Source: Aureivirga marina (GTDB lineage: Bacteria; Bacteroidota; Bacteroidia; Flavobacteriales; Flavobacteriaceae). Taken from it: a stretch of DNA of 64,000 bases. The position numbers were made by a program, and so were the translations under genes. Positions 43,100 to 52,753 of this stretch are shown in pieces (the first letter of the stretch is position 1; each line of letters starts with the position of its first letter). The DNA is taken from positions 28,629 through 92,628 of the forward strand of contig NZ_JADPIB010000010.1 of the NCBI RefSeq assembly GCF_015767265.1, read 5' to 3'. The notes beneath the pieces were generated by a model. That model searched no databases. It worked only from the letters and a program-made list of their open reading frames with translations, and was not told the DNA's origin.

Positions 43100-43522
43100 A
43101 TGAAAATTGAATTAGAAAAAACAATAATAGAAGTTTCATCTAAATTTGAAAAAACAAATAATGCATTTGTAATAAATATTTTAAAAGATCATGTGGAAGA
43201 ACTTCAAATCTTTCATGGAGGATTAATCGAACAAATTAGTCCAGAATCTCAGGATTTTAATTTTTCTTTTAATCTAGCTTTTGACAATGAAAAAGAACGT
43301 TTAGAAAAGTTTAAATCTTTAAAAATAGCTGAAGAATTTACTTTTTATGAATGGGATGGAATTCCATTTTATGCTTTGAATGTTGGAAATAATCCTGAAA
43401 GGACAACAGAAATTGCAATCATAATTCTTTCAGAAGTATATGAATTTGATCTACATGAAAATTTTGAATTTGAAACTATTGATTTAGGACAAATACAACC
43501 TACACCTTATTCTCCTTTTTAA
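43100..43522 (+). CDS. Unrecognised small soluble protein
   Basis: 140 residues, acidic, mixed alpha/beta, no signal or TM. The size and composition resemble immunity-type proteins, but no family can be named. It is followed by a terminator and stands alone. Confidence 0.55.
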   Translation: MKIELEKTIIEVSSKFEKTNNAFVINILKDHVEELQIFHGGLIEQISPESQDFNFSFNLAFDNEKERLEKFKSLKIAEEFTFYEWDGIPFYALNVGNNPERTTEIAIIILSEVYEFDLHENFEFETIDLGQIQPTPYSPF

Positions 43523-43535
43523 AACATTACAAACC

Positions 43536-43562
43536 AAGAGAAGCTAAAACTTCTCTTTTTTT
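43536..43562 (+). terminator. Intrinsic terminator
   Basis: AAGAGAAG/CTTCTCTT with a 6-nt loop and a run of T. Confidence 0.8.
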
Positions 43563-43604
43563 ATGTAATTTTCTGAATTAAAAAATTCTAATTTCTAAAT
43601 GAAC

Positions 43605-44177
43605 ATGAAATATTTTTATTTAATTTTTATGTCTTTCTTATTAATAAGTTGTGCAAAATTTAAAAAATTACCCACAAATTATAAAAAAATAGATCGAACT
43701 AATATTGCTTCATTAAATGGTGAATATTCTATTTTCGCTAAAAATCAATTAGCAACAAAATCTCCTTATTTCCATAATGCGAATAATAAATTCTATAGAA
43801 AAGCTGGAAGAGGAATTTCTGATACAATACATTTTGATTCAATAAGTGGTGGCATATTTAAAATCAACGTTTTAAATAAAGAAAAAGTAAAATTTGAATT
43901 CATTAAAAAAGGAAAAATCGTCAGAAGTCAAACCTTAAAATATAAATTGAAAAAAGATGGTTTTATGCATATAAAAAATCGAAATACAATTTTAATAGGT
44001 GTTCCATATATTTTCGGCGGAGTTGATCATAGAAAAGTGAGAATAGCATTAGATACTAATAATAATTTGATTTTAAATGATATTTTCGATAGTTCAGGTA
44101 GTTTATTATTAATCTTTGGAGATGCTAAAGTTTGGGAAGAATTAAACATTTATGAAAAATTAAAAATACCACATTAA
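43605..44177 (+). CDS. Small lipoprotein of unknown function
   Basis: About 190 residues from the second Met (an ATG at 43599 is two codons upstream). Lipoprotein signal with L-I-S-C. The body (about 30-185) looks like a beta-sandwich or lipocalin-like fold with a N-G-E-Y-S start. No named family. Confidence 0.65.
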   Translation: MKYFYLIFMSFLLISCAKFKKLPTNYKKIDRTNIASLNGEYSIFAKNQLATKSPYFHNANNKFYRKAGRGISDTIHFDSISGGIFKINVLNKEKVKFEFIKKGKIVRSQTLKYKLKKDGFMHIKNRNTILIGVPYIFGGVDHRKVRIALDTNNNLILNDIFDSSGSLLLIFGDAKVWEELNIYEKLKIPH

Positions 44178-44248
44178 ACTTTAGAGGTAAAAGATTAGAA
44201 TATGTTAATATTTTCAATTAATACCATAATTATAAATAATATTTTATT

Positions 44249-44256
44249 TAATTTTG
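44249..44256 (+). promoter_or_regulatory. -7 box that decides the next start
   Basis: TAATTTTG matches TAnnTTTG. It covers an ATG at 44254, so translation most likely begins at ATG 44275. Confidence 0.55.
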
Positions 44257-44274
44257 CATAAAATTAAATTTATT

Positions 44275-45609
44275 ATGAAAATTATATCAAAAATTGCAAA
44301 TTTAGCGAAACTTACTTTTATCCTTTTTTTATTGAATTCAACTCTAATATTCTCACAAACGGATGAATTAAACTTAGATACTATAAATTTAGAAGCTTGT
44401 GATGGTGACGGAGATGGTTATGCTTCTTTTGATCTAACTCCAATAAGTGACATGATTCAAAATAATAATCCTGATTTATCACTTGTCATCAAATTTTACA
44501 ATTCTCAAAACGATGCAGAAAGTGATACTAATTCTATTCCAACAACTGTAACAAACCAAACAATGAACATTCATACGATTTGGGTTCGAATTGAAAAACC
44601 TAATGGATATAATGAATTCACTAATTTTAATCTTTTGGTTAGTCAAACTTATATCGGTTTAGATACAATCATTTCTCAATGTCAATTGACAATTACAGAA
44701 GATGATTACCCTGCTTTAGAAAGCGATTGTTATTCGTTTACTTCTGTTTCTACTACAGATTCTTTGGTATTTACTGATTTAGAAAATTATACAATTACTT
44801 GGACTTTCACTGATTCTGAAAATAATACTGTTGATGTTGAACAACAAATTAAAATCGTTGAAGATACAACACCTCCTACTATTGAAGGATATATTTCTGA
44901 TCATGAATTGCTTTTAAATGAAAATTGTCAAACTTTTATGTCAGATTATATCACTTTAAACTTATTGAATAGTTTTGATAATTGCAGTGATGTAACAATA
45001 ACACAATCTCCTGCATCAGGTGAAATTATTACTGAAAACACAAATGTTACATTAACATTCAAGGATGAAAATAATAATGAAAATACTTATTCTTTTTTAA
45101 TAAATGTTGTAGATCAAAATGATCCAATTATTGAAAATTGTTTAGAAAATAGATCAGTTATTATTTCTGGAAATACACACATTTTAGAAGATTATACAAC
45201 TGAAAACATCGGAATTACTGAATGTAGCCCATATACAATTACACAAACTCCTGCTCCACATACTGAATTAGAAACAGGAATTCATACTATTTCTTTAAAA
45301 GTGGAAGATGAATATGGAAATTCTAATACTTGCAGTTTTCAATTAAATGTTTCAAATGATCTTTCTTCGGAAGAATTTGATTTAAATTCATTTATTATTT
45401 ATCCAAATCCAACTTCTGATTTCATTTCTTTACAAAATATTGGGAAAATTAGTTCTTTAGAAATTTTTGATATTTCTGGAAAATTAGTTTTAGAACAAAA
45501 TCAAAATTTCACAGAGAAAATTAATGTTTCTTCTTTAGAAAAAGAAATTTATTTTATAAACATTAAAAGTAAAAATAAAACATTACAACAAAAATTGATA
45601 ATTGAATAG
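44275..45609 (+). CDS. T9SS-secreted protein with HYR-like domains
   Basis: About 444 residues. Signal peptide ending F-S-Q (about 28). An N-terminal D-G-D-G-D-G calcium-type motif near 41-46, then two or three HYR/Ig-like domains (each begins D-x-T-P-P-T-I-E or D-Q-N-D-P-I-I-E, with the paired Cys of D-N-C and E-C) and a type A sorting domain at about 380-444 (Y-P-N-P-T-S-D, ending K-L-I-I-E). Surface adhesion or scaffolding is the usual role; no enzyme domain. Confidence 0.88.
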   Translation: MKIISKIANLAKLTFILFLLNSTLIFSQTDELNLDTINLEACDGDGDGYASFDLTPISDMIQNNNPDLSLVIKFYNSQNDAESDTNSIPTTVTNQTMNIHTIWVRIEKPNGYNEFTNFNLLVSQTYIGLDTIISQCQLTITEDDYPALESDCYSFTSVSTTDSLVFTDLENYTITWTFTDSENNTVDVEQQIKIVEDTTPPTIEGYISDHELLLNENCQTFMSDYITLNLLNSFDNCSDVTITQSPASGEIITENTNVTLTFKDENNNENTYSFLINVVDQNDPIIENCLENRSVIISGNTHILEDYTTENIGITECSPYTITQTPAPHTELETGIHTISLKVEDEYGNSNTCSFQLNVSNDLSSEEFDLNSFIIYPNPTSDFISLQNIGKISSLEIFDISGKLVLEQNQNFTEKINVSSLEKEIYFINIKSKNKTLQQKLIIE

Positions 45610-45631
45610 TTAATATTCTTATTTGAACCAA

Positions 45632-45663
45632 AAAAGTCTTGATTTACGTCAAGGCTTTTTTTT
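45632..45663 (+). terminator. Intrinsic terminator
   Basis: AAAAGTCTTGA/TCAAGGCTTTT (one G-T pair) with a 6-nt loop and T run. Confidence 0.8.
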
Positions 45664-45777
45664 ATACAATTTTTTAAGAATAATCATTAAACATCTGTTA
45701 ATAGTATTTTTTTATGAAATAATGGAATTGTGTTTGTGAAAATTGTGCTGAATTTATAATTCAACAACTCAACAAAA

Positions 45778-46644
45778 ATGAAAAAAACAATCGTAGGATT
45801 ATTTGTAATGGTAATTACATTAATCTCTTGTTCTAAAGATGAAAATTTAGTACAAACTACAACTTCTCAAAGAGAAATTAATTCTTTTTCTTCACAAAAA
45901 GCAATTACAATTACTGGTCATCGTGGAGCCGCAAATTTAGCTCCAGAAAACACAATTTCTGCTTTAAATGCTGGAATTTCTCATGGAGTTCAAAGAGTCG
46001 AAATCGACGTTCATGTTACAAGTGATGGAATTCCAATTGTTATGCATGACGATTCTGTCGATCGAACAACAAATGGAACTGGTTTGGTTAAAGATTTAAC
46101 TTATGAATACATTAAAACACTCGACGCAGGAAGTCATTTTTCAGAAGAATTTAAAGGAGAAAAAGTTCCGACTTTAGACGAAGCTTTAAAAGCTGTAAAT
46201 GGAAGAGCAACTCTACTAATTGAAATCAAAAATGACAAAGGTTATTATCCTGAAATCGAACAAAAAGTTGTTGATTTAATTCACCAAAACAACGCTTTAG
46301 AATGGTCTATTGTTCAATCTTTTGAAACTCCTACTTTAGAAAATGTTCATAATATTGACCCAACTATTGAATTACATAAATTATTTATGGCAAAAGTCAA
46401 TTTCAATCAAAATGAAGCAGAAAATATAGATGCTAAAACAGAAAATTTTGATATTATGGAATATGAATATATTTCTGAATATAGTATTTTTTATCTTTTC
46501 GCTACAAAAAACGTAATAGATTCTGCGCATCAAGAAGGAAAAAAAGTAAATGCATGGACAGTAAACGATTCAATCACGGCTGGAATTTTAAAATTAAACG
46601 GTATTGATGGATTGATTACAGATAGTCCTGATAGAATAAAATAA
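45778..46644 (+). CDS. Glycerophosphodiester phosphodiesterase lipoprotein
   Basis: 288 residues with a lipobox (L-I-S-C, Cys about 18) followed by S-K-D-E, a surface-export-like acidic motif. The GDPD domain (about 48-288) shows H-R-G-A-A-N-L-A-P-E-N-T near 49-60, the metal-binding E-I-D-V-H near 78-82 and M-H-D-D-S-V-D-R-T-T near 95-104. It hydrolyses glycerophosphodiesters to glycerol-3-phosphate and alcohol, here probably outside the cell. Confidence 0.93.
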   Translation: MKKTIVGLFVMVITLISCSKDENLVQTTTSQREINSFSSQKAITITGHRGAANLAPENTISALNAGISHGVQRVEIDVHVTSDGIPIVMHDDSVDRTTNGTGLVKDLTYEYIKTLDAGSHFSEEFKGEKVPTLDEALKAVNGRATLLIEIKNDKGYYPEIEQKVVDLIHQNNALEWSIVQSFETPTLENVHNIDPTIELHKLFMAKVNFNQNEAENIDAKTENFDIMEYEYISEYSIFYLFATKNVIDSAHQEGKKVNAWTVNDSITAGILKLNGIDGLITDSPDRIK

Positions 46645-46675
46645 TTTCTATTTCTTTGTATTATTTTTATAGGGG

Positions 46676-46711
46676 AAAATCTCGAAATCTACTATTAGAT
46701 TTCGAGATTTT
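46676..46711. terminator. Bidirectional intrinsic terminator
   Basis: AAATCTCGAAATCTA/TAGATTTCGAGATTT, a 15-bp perfect stem with a 4-nt loop, between the converging GDPD gene and the Pro-rich secreted protein gene. Confidence 0.9.
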
Positions 46712-46715
46712 TATT

Positions 46716-47180
46716 TTACTCATTAGATAAATAATCACGAATATCTTGAAATAAATCTTCAAAATCTGTAATCATTCTTTCATTTGCAATATCTTTATAT
46801 AAAACTCCATTTAATTTTCCTTTTGTAAGTGTAATTCTATAAATTAATTCTCCTTCTTTTCTTTTTTCCCATTTTTTTTCTGAAGACTTTCCAAAAACAT
46901 CTGCAATTTTCTCATATATTTCATTCGTTCTTTTTCTAGTAAAAGAAGCTCTTACTTTATAACGATCATCAGAATTATGAATAGAAATATCTAAATTATT
47001 TCTTCCATTAACCCTTGAATTTGATCTTGAAATACTTACTCTTGAACTTGTTGAAGAAGTATGAGTTTCAGATGAATGATTTGGAGGTGTTGGAGGTGTC
47101 GGAGGCGTTTGTGCTTTTAATTCCGTTACAAATAATGTTATTACACATACAATGGCGATTTTTAATACATTTTTCATCAT
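46716..47180 (-). CDS. Small secreted protein next to a two-component system
   Basis: 154 residues with a signal peptide ending L-K-A-Q (about 24), a Pro/Thr-rich stretch (T-P-P-T-P-P-N) and Ser-rich linker, then a basic domain of unknown fold. It follows the response-regulator gene by 140 bp on the same strand and could be its target or accessory; not shown. Confidence 0.6.
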   Translation of the reverse strand: MMKNVLKIAIVCVITLFVTELKAQTPPTPPTPPNHSSETHTSSTSSRVSISRSNSRVNGRNNLDISIHNSDDRYKVRASFTRKRTNEIYEKIADVFGKSSEKKWEKRKEGELIYRITLTKGKLNGVLYKDIANERMITDFEDLFQDIRDYLSNE

Positions 47181-47320
47181 AAATTCATTTTAAAAATTAT
47201 ATAATTATTTTACTGTTTTCTAATAGTTTACTTTTAATTTATCAACTTTAAAAAAGGCAATATTATCCCTGTTCCTTCTCTGAGGAATTTCATTTTTAAA
47301 GCCAAAAAATCAATTTTATT

Positions 47321-48001
47321 TTATTCTTTTATAGTAAAAGTTAATCCACGATTTCGGATACTTTTAATTTCAATAGTTTTATCTTTTTTAAAATATTTTC
47401 TTAATCTAGAGAGAAAAACATCCATGCTTCTTCCAGTAAAAAAATCTTCACTTCCCCAAACTTCTTTCAAGATAAATTCTCTTTGTAGTAATTGATTTTT
47501 ATGTTGAAAAAGAAAATCAATTAATTCCGCTTCTTTTTCTGTCAAAATTTGTGTTTCAGTTTCAAATTTCAACTCAAACTTTTGCTTATCAAATTGGTAT
47601 TTTCCAATGGAATAAGAATTCTTGTAATCTTTTTTATTTCGATGTAAAATATTCTCCATTTTTAATAAAAGAATATCCATATCGAAAGGTTTTGTGATAT
47701 AATCTTCTGCTCCCATTTTCAAACCAAAAACAATATCTTCTTTTAAATTTTTAGCTGTTAAAAACAAAAATGGTTTTGAAATATCATGTTCTTTAATTAA
47801 TGAAAATCCATCTAATTTTGGCATCATAACATCTAATAATATCAAATCGAAATCTTCTGATTCTTTGATAAACTCTAGTGCTTCTTCTCCATTTTTTTTC
47901 CAAATAACTTCATAATCTTCCACCATCAAATATTGCGCAAGCATATTTCCTAAATCAAGATCATCCTCAACTAATAATATTCTTTTATTTTTCATTTTCA
48001 A
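47321..48001 (-). CDS. OmpR-family response regulator
   Basis: 226 residues: receiver domain with D12/D13-type acidic pocket (V-E-D-D-L-D) and phospho-acceptor Asp about 57 (L-L-D-V-M-M-P), then an OmpR winged helix from about 130 (S-M-D-V-F-L-S-R-L-R-K near the end). It overlaps the 3' end of the kinase gene by 17 bp, so the two are a coupled pair. Confidence 0.93.
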   Translation of the reverse strand: MKMKNKRILLVEDDLDLGNMLAQYLMVEDYEVIWKKNGEEALEFIKESEDFDLILLDVMMPKLDGFSLIKEHDISKPFLFLTAKNLKEDIVFGLKMGAEDYITKPFDMDILLLKMENILHRNKKDYKNSYSIGKYQFDKQKFELKFETETQILTEKEAELIDFLFQHKNQLLQREFILKEVWGSEDFFTGRSMDVFLSRLRKYFKKDKTIEIKSIRNRGLTFTIKE

Positions 48002-49364
48002 TAGGCAATTTGATGTTAAACACAGTTCCTTTTCCTAATTCACTTTTTACAAATATTTCCCCATGATGCTGTTCGATAATTTGTTTTGTATAAAATAAAC
48101 CCAATCCTAAACCTTTTACATTATGAATATTTCCAGAAGCAACACGATAGAATTTCTTAAAAATTTCTTTCTGTTTTTTAGAAGAAATTCCAATACCAGA
48201 ATCTTTAATTTTTATATGATAAAAATTATCTTTTACATAAGAATTCACCTCAACTTTTATTTCATCTTTACTATATTTTATTGCATTATCTAATAAATTT
48301 TGAATTGCAATTGTCAGATGCACTTTATCTATAGAACAATTTACTTTTTCATCACTTATATTTTCTAAAAAATTAATTTCTTTTTGCGAGCAAGAAAGTT
48401 GAAAATCTTGATAAATTTCTTTTAAAAAATTAGACATTTCCACTTTTTCAAATTGGAGTTTTATTTGATTGTTTGGGCTAATTTCTACAATTTGATTTAA
48501 CAATTTCTCCAATCTTATATTTTGTCTTTCAATTGTTGTTAATGTATTTTCTAAAAGTATCTCATTTGTAACTATTTTTTTATTTCTCAAACTTTTAGAA
48601 GCAATTTTTAAAGTTGCTAAAGGTGTTTTAAATTCATGAATGATATTATTGATAAAATCTGTTTTTAGAAGTAGTAAATCCTTTTGTTTAATCATACTTT
48701 TTACGGTGTAAAAAAATAGAGAGCAAATCAGAATAAATAGTAAGATGGAGAAAAAAAATGTAAAAGACATTCTTTGAAAGATAATCCATGTTTTATTTTT
48801 AATTTTCACATAATCTGCTGTAAAAAGCTCATAGGAAACCTTATTATTTTCAATATCTGTTTCGTCCGAGCTAGTTTCTACTTTCCAAATAGAATTATTT
48901 ACTATCAAAGCATTTTTAGCTATAAATGAATTTCCAATATGAAATTTTTCAGGAAACCAAATAGAATCTTTTTTTTCTGGATGAATAAAAATTAGCAATG
49001 TTGGTTTCATTTGAAAATCAATATCATAATCTAAATTGATTTTCTTTTTTTCTTGGTCAAACAGTTTTACAAAAACTTTATTTTCTTTAGTTGTAAATTG
49101 ATAAAGAGAATCTAAATATTCTTCTTTTGAAAATTTTCCGATTTGATATTTTTCAGAATAGAAACTAAATTTCCTCTTCCAACGTTCTTCAAAATTCTCC
49201 AAACTTTTAGCCTTATTAATTTTCGTCATTATTTTTTCAATTTCCGACTTAAAAATCTTCTGTTCTAAATTGAACGTGTTTTTAATCAATGAATATTGAA
49301 TGATAGAAAGAGATAAAAAAACAATTATGGAAACAATAATTAATATTTGTAATTTTTTCTTCAT
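47985..49364 (-). CDS. Sensor histidine kinase
   Basis: 459 residues. TM1 about 7-27, an extracytoplasmic sensor domain of about 28-197, TM2 about 200-221, then HisKA with the phospho-His in N-I-I-H-E-F-K-T-P (H243) and an HATPase with N-L-L-D-N-A-I-K-Y-S and D-S-G-I-G-I-S and G-L-G-L-G-L-F-Y boxes. No HAMP is evident. The signal sensed is unknown. It forms a two-component pair with the OmpR regulator. Confidence 0.92.
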   Translation of the reverse strand: MKKKLQILIIVSIIVFLSLSIIQYSLIKNTFNLEQKIFKSEIEKIMTKINKAKSLENFEERWKRKFSFYSEKYQIGKFSKEEYLDSLYQFTTKENKVFVKLFDQEKKKINLDYDIDFQMKPTLLIFIHPEKKDSIWFPEKFHIGNSFIAKNALIVNNSIWKVETSSDETDIENNKVSYELFTADYVKIKNKTWIIFQRMSFTFFFSILLFILICSLFFYTVKSMIKQKDLLLLKTDFINNIIHEFKTPLATLKIASKSLRNKKIVTNEILLENTLTTIERQNIRLEKLLNQIVEISPNNQIKLQFEKVEMSNFLKEIYQDFQLSCSQKEINFLENISDEKVNCSIDKVHLTIAIQNLLDNAIKYSKDEIKVEVNSYVKDNFYHIKIKDSGIGISSKKQKEIFKKFYRVASGNIHNVKGLGLGLFYTKQIIEQHHGEIFVKSELGKGTVFNIKLPIENEK

Positions 49365-49584
49365 GTTTGGTCATTTGAACAGTTCAAAAGTATTTTTAAA
49401 ATTTGAAAAAAAAACTAAAAACAAGAAGCATTAACCTAGCGTTAACTTTAAAAATTAAAAACTACCCTTTTAAATTGTAAAAATTATTTTTTAACATTTA
49501 ACATAACTATTTAAATAACAATTAAATACACAGCAAATCATTTCTAACATTTTTAAGAACTATTTTTATTTAATAAATAAAAAC

Positions 49585-49592
49585 TATTTTTG
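49585..49592 (+). promoter_or_regulatory. Putative -7 box of the secretion operon
   Basis: TATTTTTG fits TAnnTTTG and lies 17 bp before the ATG at 49610, so the 5' UTR is about 12 nt. Confidence 0.55.
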
Positions 49593-49609
49593 CTGAAAAA
49601 AGAACTACG

Positions 49610-50755
49610 ATGAACAAATATTTGTTTGCTATACTATCTATTACACTATTTTCAGCATTTTACACAATTTCAGATATTCAAAAACGAATTACAAAGGATG
49701 ATCATTTTGTATATGAATTTCATATTGATACAGAAAAATCTCCATCAAAAATAAATTCAGACATTGAATATTATTGGTATCATAAAGGTAAATTACACAG
49801 TTCTATTGGAGATATTGGTGGCGCAATTTTAGCAGGAGATTATATAAAATATTTTAAAGAAACACATCAGTTGGCTGAAAAAGGTTTTTTCTATAAAGGA
49901 GTGAAACATAAATCTTGGAAAACTTGGTATGAAAATGGGCAATTAGCTTCTGAAATTGAATGGAGCAAAGGAGTAAAACATGGCTTTTTTAAATTGTATG
50001 ATAAAACTGGTGAAGAAATAGAAAAGGGATATTACAAACATGGTTTAAAACATGGAAAATGGATTAATACTTATAAAAAAGATACATTAAACTTTAAAAA
50101 AGGAAATTTAATTCATGTAATAAAAAAGAAGAAAAATTCTAAAAAAGATAGTTTAAAGGCAATTGTAAAAAAACCGATTAAAGTAGAAAAAAAGCCAAAA
50201 GTTGATTCTACACATATCAAATTTAAAAATAATGGATTTGCTTATGATTTTTATATAGATAAGGAGTATAAAACTTCTAATTTAGAAATGCACAAACAAT
50301 ATTTTTGGTATGATGGAAACGAAATAAAATCTACTTATTTTGATATTGGAGGACCCGTTTTACAGAAGCAATTTATCAAATATCATCAGAATAATAAACA
50401 GTTAGCTGAAAAAGGTGAATTTGTAAATGGATTAAAAAATGGTGTTTGGAAATCTTGGTTTCAAAATGGACGATTATCTAATGTGAAGCATTGGAACCAT
50501 GGAGAATTATCAGGTTTATATATTGAATTTGATGAAAATGGAAATGAAATTGTAAAAGGAAAATACAAATCTGATAAAAAAGAAGGAGAATGGATTCAGC
50601 ATCAAAATGGAGATACTTTATTTTACAAAAAAGGAATTTTAATAGAAAAACCTGTAAAGACATCAGAAACTAAAGAAGGGAAAAAATCTGTTTTTTCTAA
50701 AATGAAAAATATTTTCAAAAAGAAAGAACAAAAAGAAGAAGAAACTAAAGAATAA
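49610..50755 (+). CDS. YwqK/MORN-type repeat protein at the head of the secretion operon
   Basis: 381 residues: an N-terminal hydrophobic segment (about 4-20), two long homologous blocks (about 31-168 and 206-345), each with Y-W-Y / Y-F-W-Y, an I-G-D-I-G-G or D-I-G-G-P motif and W-x-W-Y-E-N-G-Q-L-type MORN units, then a Lys/Glu-rich tail. The blocks are an internal duplication. The stop overlaps the next ATG (TAATG), so it belongs to the operon. Confidence 0.78.
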   Translation: MNKYLFAILSITLFSAFYTISDIQKRITKDDHFVYEFHIDTEKSPSKINSDIEYYWYHKGKLHSSIGDIGGAILAGDYIKYFKETHQLAEKGFFYKGVKHKSWKTWYENGQLASEIEWSKGVKHGFFKLYDKTGEEIEKGYYKHGLKHGKWINTYKKDTLNFKKGNLIHVIKKKKNSKKDSLKAIVKKPIKVEKKPKVDSTHIKFKNNGFAYDFYIDKEYKTSNLEMHKQYFWYDGNEIKSTYFDIGGPVLQKQFIKYHQNNKQLAEKGEFVNGLKNGVWKSWFQNGRLSNVKHWNHGELSGLYIEFDENGNEIVKGKYKSDKKEGEWIQHQNGDTLFYKKGILIEKPVKTSETKEGKKSVFSKMKNIFKKKEQKEEETKE

Positions 50756-51960
50756 TGAAGCTAAAAGGAGGCGCTTTTTATTATGCTATTTTTTTAATGA
50801 TAATCGTTGGAATATTACTTTCCATGCTTATTGTTATGAAATCTGCACACCAAAAAGTAAGAACTGTTAGTGAAGCTAATTTTCAATTAGTTCATGCAAA
50901 TGAGCAAGGAATTAATTATGGATTGTATTATTTTGATGATTTAAGTTTTCAGGAAAAAAAGCTTGATTTTTTAGGAAATGAAATAGAATTAAGAGTTTCC
51001 AAAAGCAATTGGGGTTTTCTACAAATTTTAAATAGTAGAAGTATTTTTAAAAATGATACATTAACACAATCTTATTTTGTAACTAGAAAAAAACCTTTTC
51101 AAAGAGTTCTATATCTTTCAGAACAGCTGGAACCGTTAAAGATTTCAGGAAATACAGAAATTAACGGTGATTGTTCCTTGCCTAGTTTAGGTTATCGCTT
51201 TCATACATTTAGTAATTATGAAACGAACAATAGTTTTATCAATGGAAATGTATTTCAAGCAGGAACAGAATTACCAACTTTAAATATTGCAACATTAAAA
51301 AATACGGATTTTCCTATTTCTAAAACAATCGATGAGTATCCTCCGAAGTTAAATAATAGTTTTTCAAAAAACACTTTACACATTTTAGCTACTTCTGTTT
51401 CCATTTTGGATAATCTTGATTATGAAGGAAAAATTGAAATTGAAAGTAATGATACTTTATTTATACGAAATACTTGTAGGTTTAAAGACGTTATAATAAA
51501 AGCACCAAAAGTTGTGATTGAAAAAGGATTTGTTGGAAATATGCAAGTTTTTGCAACGAATGAAATTATTGTTGAAAATGATGTACAATTATTGTATCCA
51601 TCTGTTCTATATGTCGATACGGAATCACAACAGAAATCTAAAATAGTTTTAAATCCTAATAGTTTGGTTATTGGAGCAGTAATTACAAACGGAAGCGTTT
51701 TATCTGATGCAACAATTTTTCTCGAACCAGAAAGCAGAATTGCGGGAGATGTTTATTCTATTAATAAGTTGAGTTTACAAGGAGAAGTTTCTGGATGTGT
51801 TACAACACATAAATTCTATTTAAAAACTCCTACTTCTGTTTATCATAATATAATCAGAAATGGAAAAATCAATAGAAATTTACCAGATGGATTTTATTCT
51901 ATTTTAAATATTGGAGGAAATGCAACAAATCATAAATATGAAAAAATGAGAATTCTATGA
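50755..51960 (+). CDS. GspK/PilX-like minor pseudopilin with beta-solenoid-like body
   Basis: 401 residues. The start K-L-K-G-G-A-F-Y-Y-A followed by a hydrophobic helix fits a type III prepilin signal lacking the +5 Glu, as in GspK and PilX. The body from about 230 to 345 is a run of short beta strands (I-I-V-E-N-D-V, V-I-G-A-V-I-T-N-G) like a bactofilin or polymer-forming solenoid. Likely the tip subunit of the pseudopilus; inferred from position and signal. Confidence 0.62.
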   Translation: MKLKGGAFYYAIFLMIIVGILLSMLIVMKSAHQKVRTVSEANFQLVHANEQGINYGLYYFDDLSFQEKKLDFLGNEIELRVSKSNWGFLQILNSRSIFKNDTLTQSYFVTRKKPFQRVLYLSEQLEPLKISGNTEINGDCSLPSLGYRFHTFSNYETNNSFINGNVFQAGTELPTLNIATLKNTDFPISKTIDEYPPKLNNSFSKNTLHILATSVSILDNLDYEGKIEIESNDTLFIRNTCRFKDVIIKAPKVVIEKGFVGNMQVFATNEIIVENDVQLLYPSVLYVDTESQQKSKIVLNPNSLVIGAVITNGSVLSDATIFLEPESRIAGDVYSINKLSLQGEVSGCVTTHKFYLKTPTSVYHNIIRNGKINRNLPDGFYSILNIGGNATNHKYEKMRIL

Positions 51961-52286
51961 TAAAAGCATCTACTCTTTTAGAAACTGTTTTTGCAACAGC
52001 AATTATTACAATGGTTATCGTTTTAGGAACGATGATTTATACAAATATTGCATATTCTGGTTTGAATTATTCTTTTTACGAATTGGAAAATCATTTAAAA
52101 GGAATTTCTATTCAAATAGAAAATAAAGAAGGTTTTTTAGAAGAAGATGAATTTGATTTTAAAGATTATAAAGTTCTACAAACAATGGAATATTTTGATA
52201 ATTCAGAAGAAGTTCGATTTTTAAAATTTCAAGTCATAAACAAAGGAAGAATTGTTAAAAATTATACTTATTTATTGAAACAATGA
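51957..52286 (+). CDS. Minor pseudopilin (GspI/GspH-like)
   Basis: 109 residues. Prepilin motif K-A-S-T-L-L-E-T-V-F: cleavage after Ala leaves S-T-L-L-E, with Glu at the expected +5, and a hydrophobic helix follows. The gene starts inside the preceding stop (ATGA), so translation is coupled. Confidence 0.75.
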   Translation: MIKASTLLETVFATAIITMVIVLGTMIYTNIAYSGLNYSFYELENHLKGISIQIENKEGFLEEDEFDFKDYKVLQTMEYFDNSEEVRFLKFQVINKGRIVKNYTYLLKQ

Positions 52287-52750
52287 ATCGAAAAATTAAA
52301 GCTTTTACGATTACTGATATCTTGTTTGCAATGGTGATTATAAGTTTTATCATTGTTGCTTTTACTTTGGGATTTCAATTTTTCCATCGACAATTATATT
52401 TAGATCAAAAACAATCTATGGATTTAACCAGAAATGTAATTTTTAAAAATCAATTTAAAAGAGATTTATATCAAGCATCTACTTTTAAAGAAATAGATAA
52501 TTCATTTTGTATGCTTAAAAACGATTCTATTCGAGTTAGATATGTAATTGATTTACCAGAAATTTACAGATTTCAACAAGAATTAATTGATACATTTTCT
52601 ATTGGAATTACAGATGTAAAAATACAAATCGATCCGAAATCAAATTGTATTAATTATATCAAATTTGAAAAACAAGAAGAAGTTTTTTATGAATTTTATA
52701 AAGAAGTTTTACCTGTAGACAATTTCAACATCTATTTTTTAAAAAATTAA
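52283..52750 (+). CDS. Minor pseudopilin (GspJ-like) with Asp at +5
   Basis: 155 residues. K-A-F-T-I-T-D-I-L-F-A-M followed by a hydrophobic helix is a prepilin signal whose +5 residue is Thr/Asp rather than Glu. It starts in the ATGA overlap with the previous gene. Likely a minor subunit of the pseudopilus. Confidence 0.72.
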   Translation: MNRKIKAFTITDILFAMVIISFIIVAFTLGFQFFHRQLYLDQKQSMDLTRNVIFKNQFKRDLYQASTFKEIDNSFCMLKNDSIRVRYVIDLPEIYRFQQELIDTFSIGITDVKIQIDPKSNCINYIKFEKQEEVFYEFYKEVLPVDNFNIYFLKN

Positions 52751-52753
52751 TCT

